Source of the DNA: Welwitschia mirabilis
Lineage: Eukaryota; Gnetophyta; Gnetopsida; Welwitschiales
Direction of reading: 5' to 3'
DNA length: 28,900 nucleotides
NCBI GenBank assembly: GCA_051453625.1
Contig: JBOZIK010000001.1
Span: 18,232,287 to 18,261,186 of the forward strand
Below, piece by piece: positions 19,586 to 28,900 of this stretch. Position 1 is the stretch's first letter, and every line of letters starts with the position of its first letter. The position numbers were made by a program, and so were the translations under genes. Below the pieces are notes generated by a model. The model saw only the letters and a program-made list of their open reading frames with translations. It made no database searches and was not told the origin of the DNA.

Positions 19586-20177
19586 TTTTCATCACGTAAG
19601 AAATGCCATTAGACCTCCAAATCATCCTAGGGAAGAACATCTATGATGCTTTAGTCCAAGTCTCAATGCTGCCAATTGGGCAGCTACCATGCCTTCCTCC
19701 ATCTTTAATGAGATTACTGTCAAATCCATGTGTCATTAGATCAATTTTCTATAGCATTACACATGTGAATATAGGGCTAAATCTATTAGGGAAAGGGGAA
19801 CACAGATAGCCTAAAAGTGAAAGAGATTTTTCAAGGACTTTATGATTGCATTGATTACTTTAGCTAATAGGAGTTTCTAATCTTTTTAATGTCATTAGTA
19901 TCATTATGGCTATTACTAAAGGATCTAATTAATATAGTCTTGAAATTTGTTTTCCATGGAATTGTAGAGCTTAACATGTTGCTATCCATGAGGAGCATTA
20001 AATGCTCATTATCAAATCCCTTACTAGAGCACTTCGCTTATACCTAGTGCATCATCTTGTATGAAAGTATTTGGTACCAGAAGTTTTTTTCCTTGCTTAT
20101 TCATTTTCTACATTGTTCCAGTGACAAGATCAAATCAACAGCTAAAAGTTATTATGAAAATAATATTAGCTATTCAT

Positions 20178-20265
20178 AGGCTTTCTGTTGGAAGACTCCT
20201 TTTTGAGAATTGAACTTATAACTATAAGCTTATCCACGAATGAGTAATAAGAAGAAACTACAAAT
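20178..20265 (-). mobile_element. SINE-like fragment, same family as 20434-20528
   Basis: The - strand reads aagttcaattctcaaaaagg (a B-box-like AGTTCAATTCT followed by the family body) and agtcttccaaca. It parallels the copy 0.25 kb to the right, on the same strand. The A box and target-site duplication are not clear, so the limits are approximate. Confidence 0.5.
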
Positions 20266-20424
20266 ATCATGTAAAACAATTAAGCTTATATTAGAAAATG
20301 GAGGCCTTAATCTTGGCCATGTGATAATGGTTATTTACTTTCATTAGCTTTAAGATAGTATATTTTAACAAACCCTTAATTCCTCCACACATTTTTCCAA
20401 GATCCACAAATAATAGAATTATAG

Positions 20425-20433
20425 TAATCATCC
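20425..20433 (+). repeat. Target-site duplication, left copy
   Basis: taatcatcc, identical to 20529-20537. Confidence 0.65.
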
Positions 20434-20528
20434 CAGTTTCTTTTTATTGATAGACTTTTTTGAAGATTGAACTCACAACCACAAAGTAAGAGGAACACTA
20501 CTTTACTATTAGGACATCTCTAAGGAGA
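20434..20528 (-). mobile_element. Short tRNA-derived SINE, 95 bp
   Basis: The - strand reads tctccttagagatgtcctaa, then tagtaaagtagtg. TGTCCTAATAG is a weak A-box match, and after 38 bp comes gtgagttcaatctt, a B box that has lost its CpG. A body caaaaaagtctatcaataaa follows. The insert is bounded by a perfect 9-bp direct repeat (taatcatcc), which supports retroposition. It is shorter than most plant SINEs. Confidence 0.65.
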
Positions 20529-20537
20529 TAATCATCC
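20529..20537 (+). repeat. Target-site duplication, right copy
   Basis: taatcatcc, identical to 20425-20433. Confidence 0.65.
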
Positions 20538-20589
20538 TAGATTAGCTTAATGAATAAATCACTTAACCCTTCCAACATTTCTTTGTCAT

Positions 20590-21120
20590 GACTAATGCAT
20601 TTAAGTTTCAAAATGTTAGAATTTTCATTATGCTATGAAATATTATTCTAATAAATCTAAATAACCAATTTAACATAATCCATTATAAGTAGAATAACTT
20701 TGTACTAATTAATGACATGGTCTACACAAACCAATGTACATTAGGAGGTAAAGGCCCACAATAATTTATACCCTAAACATTAAATTGTTCAATCTCAAGA
20801 ATAGGTGAAAGGGCATAAAATCTATCTTTTCAATACTACCTAAGCATTAACATCTATCACAATATTTATAATACTCATAAGTATCTTTACAAATGGTTGG
20901 TCAACTAGATCAGATTATAGAATTTTATAAGAAGTTTTCTTAGCAAAAAAGTAGTTTCCACAAACTTCATCATGTGCAAATTTTAAAATTCTCAAAGAGT
21001 TAGGTACTTATGAATAACTCGGTTATGTTAATGTTCAAATACCTTATGATTATTCTAAAATACTTATTTATTTCATACAAGAATTAATTCTTATCTTGGA
21101 TACTATAATAATCATGAAAC
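20590..21120 (-). pseudogene. Integrase remnant of the Athila-like element
   Basis: On the - strand KFAHDEVCGNYFFAKKT and YKIL (about 20930-20995) match the H.S..GGHF...KTA.K.L zinc-binding start of gypsy integrase. Across frame changes FMPFHLFLRLNNLMF and WAFTS follow (about 20740-20820), where the ELFDVWGIDFMGPF block would be. CVDHVIN (about 20715) corresponds to VAVDYVSKWVE. Stops and shifts are frequent. Confidence 0.72.
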
Positions 21121-21299
21121 TTGCGAGTATTAACATAATTAATAATGCTAGCATACTAAGGTTACTCTTATAAATCTAGAAGGCACTCATTAGGAAATAT
21201 ATTATTAATAACCAATGATCATAATATGAGATAATTAATTTGTAATAACATTCTTTACTTTTGTTTTAATTCTTAATCTCTAGGTCAAATACTTATAAT

Positions 21300-21560
21300 A
21301 GAAAATTTCATTTTATAAGTCTAACTTTAGAATATTTCTTTATTTATTAGATATGTAAAAGTAGAATGATCAGTAAAGACAATGGTTCTTGCACTTACAA
21401 GATATGATAATGACTCTTTCTTGGTTATTGTATAATTCAGTTGAGGATTTTATAAGACTTTAGTTATATAGTAAAAAAAATATGGTTTTCCATTTCTTAT
21501 TTGTCCTAAGGAAGCTCCTAAAGCATGATCACTTACATCATAAAGTAATTTAAAATAAAG
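21300..21560 (-). pseudogene. RNase H remnant of the Athila-like element
   Basis: The - strand reads LLYDVSDHALGASLGQIRNG and KPYFFYYITKVL (about 21430-21550). NYTITKKESL and ARTIVFTDHST (about 21365-21410) follow. These match the CDASDYA.GAVLGQ, IYYASR.L, NYTTTEKELLA and V.TDH blocks of gypsy RNase H in order and spacing. Asp codons at DVSD and TDH are kept. Confidence 0.85.
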
Positions 21561-21860
21561 CAACCAATCACAAGTTTGTAACATAGTAATGAAGTAAAAA
21601 TAGATTTTAATGTTTCAAACGCATTTTCACATTTATAAACCTAATCAGAAAATACATCTTTGATAATAAAATGTGATAAAGGCCTTACAATTCTATAAAA
21701 TTCTTAAATAAATATTTTATAATACCTAATATATTCTAGAAAGGATCTTACATTCCTAATGCTTTTAAAAATGGAAAGATGAAAGATAAGTTGAATCTTA
21801 GTTTGGTTTATTTCTATTTTATTTTTAAATACTACATATCCTAAAAGAGGAATGCTAATT
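21561..21860 (-). pseudogene. 3' part of RT of the Athila-like element (thumb/connection)
   Basis: The - strand frame reads GYVVFKNKIEINQTKIQLI, then NVRSFLEYIRYYKIFI, then PLSHFIIKD. This is the LGH.VS..GIEVD..KIE.I...V..F.GH..FYRRFI block just before RNase H. The palm, including the YxDD box, is absent: immediately upstream the frame switches to a gag-protease linker. Confidence 0.83.
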
Positions 21861-22080
21861 TTTTCTTTCTTAAAGATTTTTAAGTATTTTTCTTTAAGTT
21901 GTTATTCCCCCATAGGAATAAAACATTTTGGAAATAGTCCTTTCTTAAATTCTTCACATCTATGTTTTTTCGTATCATCTTTATCATCTTTTTTAGTTTC
22001 ATTAGTAGTTAAAATTCCTAGGTTAGATGTAGAGGGGCTTTCTCTTACTGGTTAAAACTTTTTCATGTGTCTGTATATCA
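21861..22080 (-). pseudogene. gag-protease linker joined directly to RT
   Basis: The - strand reads LFPKCFIPMGE, stop, QLKEKYLKIFKKEKISIPLL. This resembles the linker before protease in Athila elements (a basic, hydrophobic segment with INIPF), comparable to LKALMKDVSINLPF in the gypsy element at about 545-590. The protease and the RT palm that should follow are missing. Confidence 0.6.
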
Positions 22081-22719
22081 CTTCTAAGTGAGATAGCATT
22101 TACTCACCTAAATTCTTTTATCTTTTAACCATGTTAACTACTTTGAGTTGGGAATAGGTCAATATAAAATATTACCATTTTTTTTCTTTGGTTGATTAAA
22201 TATAATAGCAAGAGGTAGTTTGAGAAAGTTTATTTAAATCTTGTTCTACATGTTGAAGAGTTTATGCTATTTAGTTATTATTTTTAAAATGTTTTTTTAG
22301 ATGTTTAATTTAAGATTAGCTACATCTTTATGAAGTATATGCTTTATTTTGTAAGAATTTCCAAGGAATTTTGTTCTTTCATTTTGGGATTATGAATATC
22401 CATATTGGAATGATGGCTATTATTGTTATACATAAAAGGATCTTCTAAATTATACATTATTCACTTAATTAGCCATTATATGTTTATGAATAGGAAGAGA
22501 ATGATATCCTTGCATTTCACACTTATTAGACATATAACAGATTCACTAGCTTACATGATTTAAATAATTCAACTTATTCTAAACATTTGGCTATGGTATC
22601 TGATGTTATTTTCTCATCTAATTTGTATATATCTCATCCTATGAATTTACTAAATGGTTAAGTTTATTAGTTAAAACTTCATCTCTGGATAATATTTCTT
22701 AAATTTTAGCACTCTCAGC
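22081..22719 (-). other. gag C-terminal region of the Athila-like element, poorly readable
   Basis: Many stops. Position between gag core and linker implies gag C-terminal sequence. No zinc knuckle could be read. Confidence 0.45.
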
Positions 22720-23240
22720 TATGTTTTCTAAAGTATCCTAAGATTCTTTCAATTTTTTAAATGTAAAAGTTCCTTCATTTATCCTTTCAATTGTTTTCCC
22801 ACTTTGGAATTTTAATCCTTCATAGAAAATTTCATTATTTTCTATGCTTTCAAGCCATGTTAAGGGTATTTCATTAATAATTTTTTGAAACCTTCAAATG
22901 CTTTATAGAAAGGCTCATTGGCGTATTATTGAAAGTCTATCATGTTACATCTTAATTCATTGGTTTTATGTGTTGGTGAATACTTTTCCTAGAATTCATA
23001 GGTGAAATCTCTTCATGACCTCATTGAAAATAGCTTTATAGCATATAGTCATGTTTTGGCTTTTTCTTCTAAAGGAAAGAAAAATAGCTTCATCCTAACG
23101 ATAACATTTTAATCCCTTATGGTTAATACACTAGCTTCAAATTTATGTAAGTTTTCATTAGAACATTCAAAATTAAGGTCATAAAATTTGGGTAATAAGT
23201 TGATAATGGTCAACTTTATTTTAATATGATTTATATGAGG
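22720..23240 (-). pseudogene. gag core remnant of the Athila-like element
   Basis: In - strand order: LKLFFFPLEEKAKT-like (about 23040-23085, the LRLFPFSL.DKA..WL block), EKYSPTHKTNELRCNMIDFQ (about 22935-22995, the EKFFP..KT..LR..I..F.Q block), YANEPFYKAFEGFKKLL-like (about 22885-22935, the ESLYEAWERFKELL block) and EGLKFQSGKTIERI (about 22775-22815, the FY.GL.......D block). Frames change several times. Confidence 0.83.
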
Positions 23241-24083
23241 TAACAAAACAATACAAAAAGATGTAACTAAACACTTAGATTTTCATAAAGCTTTTAATAT
23301 GCTCCTTGGTTAATCTAAACACGCATTATCTTTATTAGTGTCAAACATGGCTAAATCTACTAACTAGATCTCTAAATAGTTTTGAGTGAATATTCTTTCA
23401 TCTAAAAGATGGATTCAAAGTAGTTATCATTAAATCCATTTAGAATTTATTCAAGTTTTGGATGTTCTTTATTAAATTCTATATGTAATTATAATAGAAA
23501 TTATAACCTAATAATTCATGAGAGGTTAAGATTGATAAAAAGATTTTTAAGATAGACTACTAAGAAAAAATGATTTAAAAAATGCTAAAAGACATCATTT
23601 CAAATTCCAAGTGACAAATTTTATAAAAACTAAATAGCAAAACTTATAGGACAAATGATGATGCCAGTTTAAAGTTGATTAGGATAATAATTTTACATTA
23701 TGAAAAATAGACAATAAACAGATTATAAATTTATGTAATATTGCATAATATAAATCACAAAAAAAATTTAGAATTTAAAATCTTATATAATGATAACAAG
23801 GATAGACTTAGTGATAGCAAATCACACAATACAAATATGTATATGAATTTTGATATGTAATTAAAATCCTATCCTTTTTACAACTAATTATAATAATAAC
23901 AAGGCCTAGTGCACCTAGACAGAAGTGAGATCCCACAAAGTTAATATGAAGTAAATGATTTATAGATTCTAATCCCCATGCTTTGAGTGCTGCTAGTTCC
24001 TCTAAAACCAAAAATGTTTTTGTAATTTTTATATAAGTGGATGTAAATATTAAAACTAAAAATTGTTTAAAAAGAAAAAAATT
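23241..24083 (-). other. Leader and gag N-terminus of the Athila-like element, unreadable
   Basis: It lies between the LTR and gag core. On the - strand the LTR end catca is followed by aattttttt, in the style of Athila LTR/PBS junctions, but the PBS itself is not recognisable. No protein could be assigned. Confidence 0.45.
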
Positions 24084-25404
24084 TGATGAGCCAAGGAATA
24101 CTAATTGAAATCCTCAATTATGGTACTAATAACATGCTACACATTAATAATAGTTATATTTTTAACCTTTGAATTTATGCCTTTGCTATAAAGGCATATG
24201 TAGAGTCTTAAATTCATAAAACTAGGAATGTATATGGTAGTATAGATAACTCTAACTAACATTCTCTTCTCAAGGACTATAAGAGAATTTCAAAGAGATG
24301 ACTAAAGTATGATTGAGAGAGTTTGGAAAAAGAGTTGATAGATTCAATATTTAAAAAGTTATCCTCCTAAGTTGTATAAATGATTATTCATAAAACAAAT
24401 TGCCAAGCAAGTATAACCTGAGATCAAGATATTACACTAAGTACCAAATGGTTTGATAGATAAGTAATAAAGTATTAATTATACATTTCAAACATCATGC
24501 ATTCACTTTGTTTAAAGATGATTCATATTGCAATGAAGTGTAGAAAATAGTAAAATAATATAAAATATGCCATAAACACTAACATACTAATCATCTAACA
24601 CTAACAATATATTAAAGAAAACAACCGTAAATGATAAATATGAAAGAACATTTGAAATGTATAATGCATAACTAGTAATCATAGTTATATCAATGATGGA
24701 ATAAAACATAAATCTAATCATAGATCGAAGTATAATCACTAATAATGTGAACACTACAAGAGATATCACTTTAATATAAAAATAAAATCTCAGACTTGAT
24801 AAGGTTGATGCTTCTGAAATAATCATCTCCCTGTCCCTAGGAATGAAGAAAAGAGGCCTAAAACCTTATGATTAAATAGTACTTCATTATAGTCATGGAG
24901 AATATTAATCTAAAAGGACAAACATTAAATAGGAAAATGATCATAAATTGGATTACTTTTCTTTAAGGAACGCTTTTCTTAAATGTCCTAGGATTAGCTT
25001 GTTGATTACATGGGTATGTAATTTGTATGTTAATTATTAATCTTTTTAATATTTCTTTTTACTCTTTGATTAGTAAATTGAATTTTGTTACATTCTATAA
25101 GTCTCATTTGATCATACGTAATCTAATTAAAATCCATATTTTTCAAGATTTGTTTCCCATAGAATCTTAGTAACACCAACCCTTTTGAGTCACTTAGTAG
25201 GTCCAAAAGTTGGGTATTCCAAAATGATTCATAAATCTAATTCTAACTCTTTTTCAATAACATTTTAGAAATTATAAGAGTTTAAACCTAGCTAATGATT
25301 CTTTAATGATAAAATTGGTATGCATAGCCTTATGATATATTATTTACTAAGTTTTGATAGGACAAATATGTTAAAATAAAAGTGTAAAGAATAGTTATTT
25401 GGTA
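24084..25404 (-). repeat. 5' LTR of the Athila-like element
   Basis: Collinear with 15394-16826, with offsets drifting only through small indels and one block of about 100 bp missing here (the counterpart of about 16375-16480). The 25404 edge is approximate. Confidence 0.72.
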
Positions 25405-26420
25405 TTTTAGAATCAAATGCATAATGGGGATTCGTCTTACATTTCTGCACTTTACTTGGATTATTTATTTCTTCTTGAATCACCTTTGTAATGATTCTTC
25501 TTTTAGTTTACACATTTATCCTAAGTTCTTAGCTTACTATGTATACTTCCATAATAGTTTCCTTTGCAACCTTGCTTGCTACTACCTATATTATAATCAA
25601 CTTCACCACTTACAACATTAGTTATAGTAATATTCCATTATCATATATTGTAATGCTTATCATGGTCTATCATGATTTTAGCTAGCATTTCGAAATCTAT
25701 GGTCTTTAACTTTTCATCAACTAATAGTGTAATGATGACTTGGGAAATATGTTAAAAAAAAACTCAAGCACTCTAAACTAGGAATTCCCACATAATGAAC
25801 TATTGCTTATAGTTGTTTCTGAGAATCTTATGGTTTTTTCATAGGTCATTAATTGCCTTCAATTCCTTGCCTCTTTTCAAGTGAAGACTTTTCATCTTAT
25901 TTAACAAATAGGTGAACAACATATTTTATTTCTTACTGAATGCTATCTTAAATGATTTTACAATCTCATATGTTGTTGTACATTTTTGTTTCATCTAATA
26001 ATGATGTACATTTGTAACTAAAATAATTGAATATTATGAGACTTCATCAATGGCATATCAATTTACAACTACCTTATTTCCTAATACTAGAAATGGATGA
26101 TGTTATCTTTGAAATGATCCTTATATGTTTATTTATCTTTTTACCAAAATAAGTATACTATGTCACCTATGCTAATTAGACTTATCTTCAAAGACCAAAC
26201 CCATCTTTGTCTTGAAATCATTTAACATTTTTACTATTTCTATTATGATTTTGTTAATATTGAATGTCTCAAATCCACATGAGACCATTCTTTTAAGATT
26301 TTAAGATTTATAATCATTGCTAAAACATCTTTTCTTTAGAGTAAGAAAAGTAGTGTAAGGTCTAAACTATTTTAGATGTGCCCCTTTAGGTTTTTCACGC
26401 CCTATGTAGCCACTAAATTC
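25405..26420 (-). pseudogene. Possible decayed copia-type gag on the - strand
   Basis: The - strand can be read, with stops, as TTYEIVKSFKIAFSKKY, then LLNKMKSLHLKRGKELKAIN, then VIITLLVDEKLKTIDFEML. Order and spacing resemble the W..L...F......L...L..LK......... and L.DE..TIT block of copia gag. No zinc knuckle, protease or RT is nearby to support it. A chance reading is possible. Confidence 0.3.
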
Positions 26421-26891
26421 ATAATTTAAACAACAAATGTCATATTATCTAGTATGATAGAATAGTAGTTGAAATTACAAGCATGAAAATGCAAATCTGT
26501 TATTGGTTGATAAAAGAACTTTATAGAAATCTCCCATTCTTGGTGTTTAATATCCTCTTGAAATTAGTGATTATAGAAGTATAGCTATGGACATGTAATG
26601 TCTTAACCCAAAAAATTAATGTTTCATCATTCTTAATTTATTCTTCACTATTCCCTTTTTTTTTTGGAGGTAATCATTTAAACACCTTAGGAATTTATCA
26701 GCAAATGATCTACATCTCTAAAATCAGAATTCCCTTTGTTAAAAAATCTATAGAAATTTTAAAAAACTATGATTTCAAACCTTAAAACCCCTACTATCTA
26801 CAAGATTTTGTTTCCTACAAATGAAGTATTAGTTCAAATATCACTTGATGATTGATGATTAGATTTGGTTTGACAATGTTTTCATAGTGGA
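26421..26891. other. AT-rich spacer, nothing recognised
   Basis: No reading frame or repeat of note. Confidence 0.5.
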
Positions 26892-27120
26892 ATTTGACTA
26901 GATTTGACTAAATTTTATTATTTAATAGAGCTTGACTAAATTTGACTAACTTTGACTAAGTTCGACAGTTTAACAAGGTTTGAATAAGTTTTTGACTGAG
27001 TTTGATACATGTTCCTTGATTCTTTGATACCTTTTAACATTTTTTCACTATTTTTTATTAAGTTTAACTAGGTTTGAAAAAATTTGAGATCACTTTGATA
27101 GTTTTGATTCAGTTAAATTT
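26892..27120 (+). repeat. Degenerate short tandem repeat based on TTTGACTAA
   Basis: The core TTGACT occurs about six times between 26894 and 26997, with looser variants (tttgaataag, tttgatacat, tttaactagg, tttgaaaaaa) to 27120. Spacing is near 10 bp at the best-kept part (26932-26957). Confidence 0.75.
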
Positions 27121-28080
27121 GATGCCCTCCTTTTAACGCAAAATTTGTTACGACTAGATTTCACAATATCAGATTGATTTTTCCTTTTTGAAATGAAATG
27201 CAAATTAAAAACAATAATTCATCTATTTCATGAAATGGTTAGGACTTGATAACTATTATATTTAGAAAGACAAAATCATAAGATGTGGTAAATCTAAATA
27301 GGCTTGAATAATTTTCTCCTTTCTTTCCCTCCTTTTTTGATAAAAGTAACAATTAGTATGTAGAGATGCTAGATAGAATTAATACAATAAATAATTAATA
27401 AAAAAACTTTCTTTCCTTTTTTTTCTAATAAAATGATACTGAATCCTAATATTTCTTAAAGTCCTAGTATCTAATAAATCAAAAACTCTAGAAATTTAAT
27501 ATTTTGAAGATAATTACTAATATTTTTTAAATGTTTTTTAAGTTGAATAATAAAGGAAGTATCTAAACAGTGTCTTGAAAATTACTGTTTATGACATGGA
27601 TTTATCCAAAATTCAAACTAGCTATATAAAGATATCCCTTAGGATGAAATTTCAAATTTCTTTAATACTTTTTGATTAATGAGATCGCAAAAAATGATTT
27701 TAATGCATCAAATTATGTTTTTGAATTATTTTTAAATTAAAAAATGAAAATAAGAAAGAATTCTTATGATAGGAATGTAGACAAGATGGCCATCTCATAT
27801 TAAGGACAAATTTCATTCAAAGATGATTAAAAAAAATACTAAGTGATTGGACTAAGGAAAAAATGAAAAAAAACAAAGAAGAAATTGTAGGTAGAATGTA
27901 ATTTATTTAATAATTCAATGTAAATTAAGATTCTTGCCGGTTTTAGCTATTAATAAATATCTACCAATATTTTCACCTTTAGATTGAATTTCTATGTCTT
28001 TGATAATGATGTCTTATACTAATTTGTCCTTCATAATTAAATACAGATCCTCCTCATTCTTATATCTTTCTTACCCTTCT
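27121..28080. other. AT-rich spacer, nothing recognised
   Basis: Stops in all frames. No LTR, tRNA or tandem repeat was seen. Confidence 0.5.
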
Positions 28081-28620
28081 GATGTCTAAGGTGATTGGCC
28101 ATTATCTATAGAATGGCATTCATCATTTCCACTATCCTTTGATCATACTTTTTGACTACTCTATGATGCAATCTTCTTCGTATCTAATTTTCATATCAAT
28201 GGTTTAAATGGTAATGGGCTAAATTCTATAAATATTGTGGAAGGAAAGACATCTTTGACCTCTCTTTCTATTTTTCCTTCATCTGTTGTGTTTTGCTTAT
28301 TTGTGAATCATTGATGAAGGCCCTTGTTCCTTTGATTACTCCTCTCTCCCCTTGACATCGTCTGTGTTCCTTTTGTTTTCTTCTTTTTTCTTTAAAACAT
28401 CCCTATTTTTCGTATCCTGCATGCCTACTTCTCTGTTGATGATGTCGCTGGCCTTTTTTATATGTATGCTGCCCTCTCTGTCATCTTTATTTTATTATAT
28501 GCCCTATGATATGGCTTCTCCTTGTTTTTTCATATACTTCCCATCATTCTCTTTTTTTGAGATGCCTTGTTTAAATTCCCCTATTAACAAATGACATAGA
28601 TGCCCTCCTTTTGATGTGGG
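28081..28620 (-). other. Unrecognised coding-like stretch on the - strand
   Basis: This stretch is less AT-rich than its surroundings and strongly pyrimidine-biased on +. The - strand reads, with few stops per frame, lysine- and glutamate-rich peptide such as GEFKQGISKKENDGKYMKKQ and GSIHIKKASDIINREVGMQD. Further on it reads KIRYEEDCII and DSGNDECHSIDNGQS. The + strand 80-codon frame at 28352-28594 is F/L/S-rich, as expected for the complement of such a strand, so I do not treat it as a gene. No family is recognised. Confidence 0.3.
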
Positions 28621-28900
28621 ATGAATGAAAAGAAGCCCCATATCAAAACAACATTTAAACACATGTCCAAATTACTTTCATTTTCTTTTTTACTCCTTTT
28701 TTTCAAATATAATTTTTTTCCTTTCAAATTTTACAATGATAAAGTGAATGTATTAGAGACAGGGGCTACTGAATGTGAAAATTACAAATACATAATGTAA
28801 AATAAAATTATGACTATAAGGTAAATGTAGAATTAGGGAGGGATTATCATCGACATCTGCACTTACCAATTGTAAAAGTGGGAAGTGACAAATTAGGATA
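28621..28900. other. AT-rich end of window, nothing recognised
   Basis: No feature seen. Any element here would continue past the window edge. Confidence 0.5.

Larger units (their letters stand above)
19586..20433. other. Part of the Athila-like 3' region, with an unrecognised coding-like stretch
   Basis: On + there is a 68-codon open stretch at 19603-19809. Another + frame reads NAANWAATMPSSIFNEI near 19665-19720. Neither is recognised. The perfect 6-bp-stem hairpin GCTGCC/GGCAGC lies at 19668-19684. Base composition is less AT-rich than around it. It could be part of the element's 3' region or captured sequence. Confidence 0.35.
15394..25404 (-). mobile_element. Old Athila-like Ty3/gypsy element, nested insertions inside
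   Basis: Two collinear, strongly diverged repeats (15394-16826 and 24084-25404), about 8.6 kb apart, flank on the - strand a gag, a gag-protease linker fused to RT, RNase H and integrase, then a long 3' region and a G-rich polypurine tract. LTR length (1.3-1.4 kb) and gag type fit Athila. Removing the nested 2.0-kb LTR element leaves about 8 kb. The outer edges come from hand alignment of decayed LTRs and may be off by tens of bases. No target-site duplication was found. Confidence 0.78.

Noticed and set aside
24175-24202. Short hairpin atgcctttgctataaaggcat as a regulatory RNA or terminator
   Set aside because: It lies inside a decayed LTR, the partner LTR lacks the stem, and short AT-rich palindromes are common here.
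24587-24826. 79-codon - strand hydrophobic frame
   Set aside because: It falls inside the 5' LTR of the Athila-like element, and the partner LTR does not keep the frame.
28352-28594. 80-codon + strand frame rich in F, L and S resembling a membrane protein
   Set aside because: The + strand is strongly pyrimidine-rich here, which yields F/L/S codons by composition. There is no family match and no gene context.
27121-28614. The 14-base word gatgccctcctttt at 27121 and 28601 as a possible LTR or target-site pair
   Set aside because: One shared 14-mer is expected by chance at about this level in a window this long, and the flanks do not align.

Overview
This is a strongly AT-rich, gene-poor stretch of plant nuclear DNA, almost certainly from a flowering plant. 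The evidence is the type of remnants it carries: Ty3/gypsy elements of the Athila/Tat kind with long LTRs, a Ty1/copia element with initiator-Met-tRNA priming, and tRNA-derived SINEs. I see no intact host gene, no structural RNA gene and no bacterial-type system. Every long coding trace is a decayed transposon reading frame broken by stops and frameshifts. The species cannot be named from the sequence.

Layout. (1) 1-5603: 3' part of a Ty3/gypsy element on the + strand. It holds a gag tail and retropepsin (DIGAS), then about 2.2 kb of non-coding 3' region with an internal duplication, a polypurine tract at 3936, and a long LTR (3949 to about 5603) with a TATA box. No reverse transcriptase or integrase is present. 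Three assembly gaps fall here, two of them flanked by duplicated sequence. (2) 5604-9107: AT-rich DNA with at most a doubtful LINE fragment. (3) 9108-14064: an almost complete but decayed Ty1/copia element on the - strand, with an LTR pair, PBS, gag, protease, integrase, RT, RNase H and PPT in the expected order. (4) 14685-14873: a tRNA-derived SINE on the - strand bounded by a perfect 12-bp target-site duplication. (5) 15394 to about 25404: an old Athila-like Ty3/gypsy element on the - strand, recognised from two diverged 1.3-1.4 kb LTRs, gag, partial RT, RNase H and integrase. Its 3' region was later invaded by a short LTR element (17579-19585, + strand, gag only) and by two short SINE copies. 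(6) 25405-28900: poorly resolved AT-rich DNA with a possible - strand gag remnant, a degenerate TTTGACTAA repeat and an unrecognised coding-like stretch.

Together the window reads as layered, nested retrotransposon decay of the kind found in heterochromatic plant DNA. The most informative points are the reconstruction of the nested Athila-like element, the deletion joining its gag-protease linker to RT, the repeat-number difference between the LTRs of the short nested element, the SINE with a C-rich tail, and duplicated flanks at two assembly gaps. I did not find a previously undescribed functional system.
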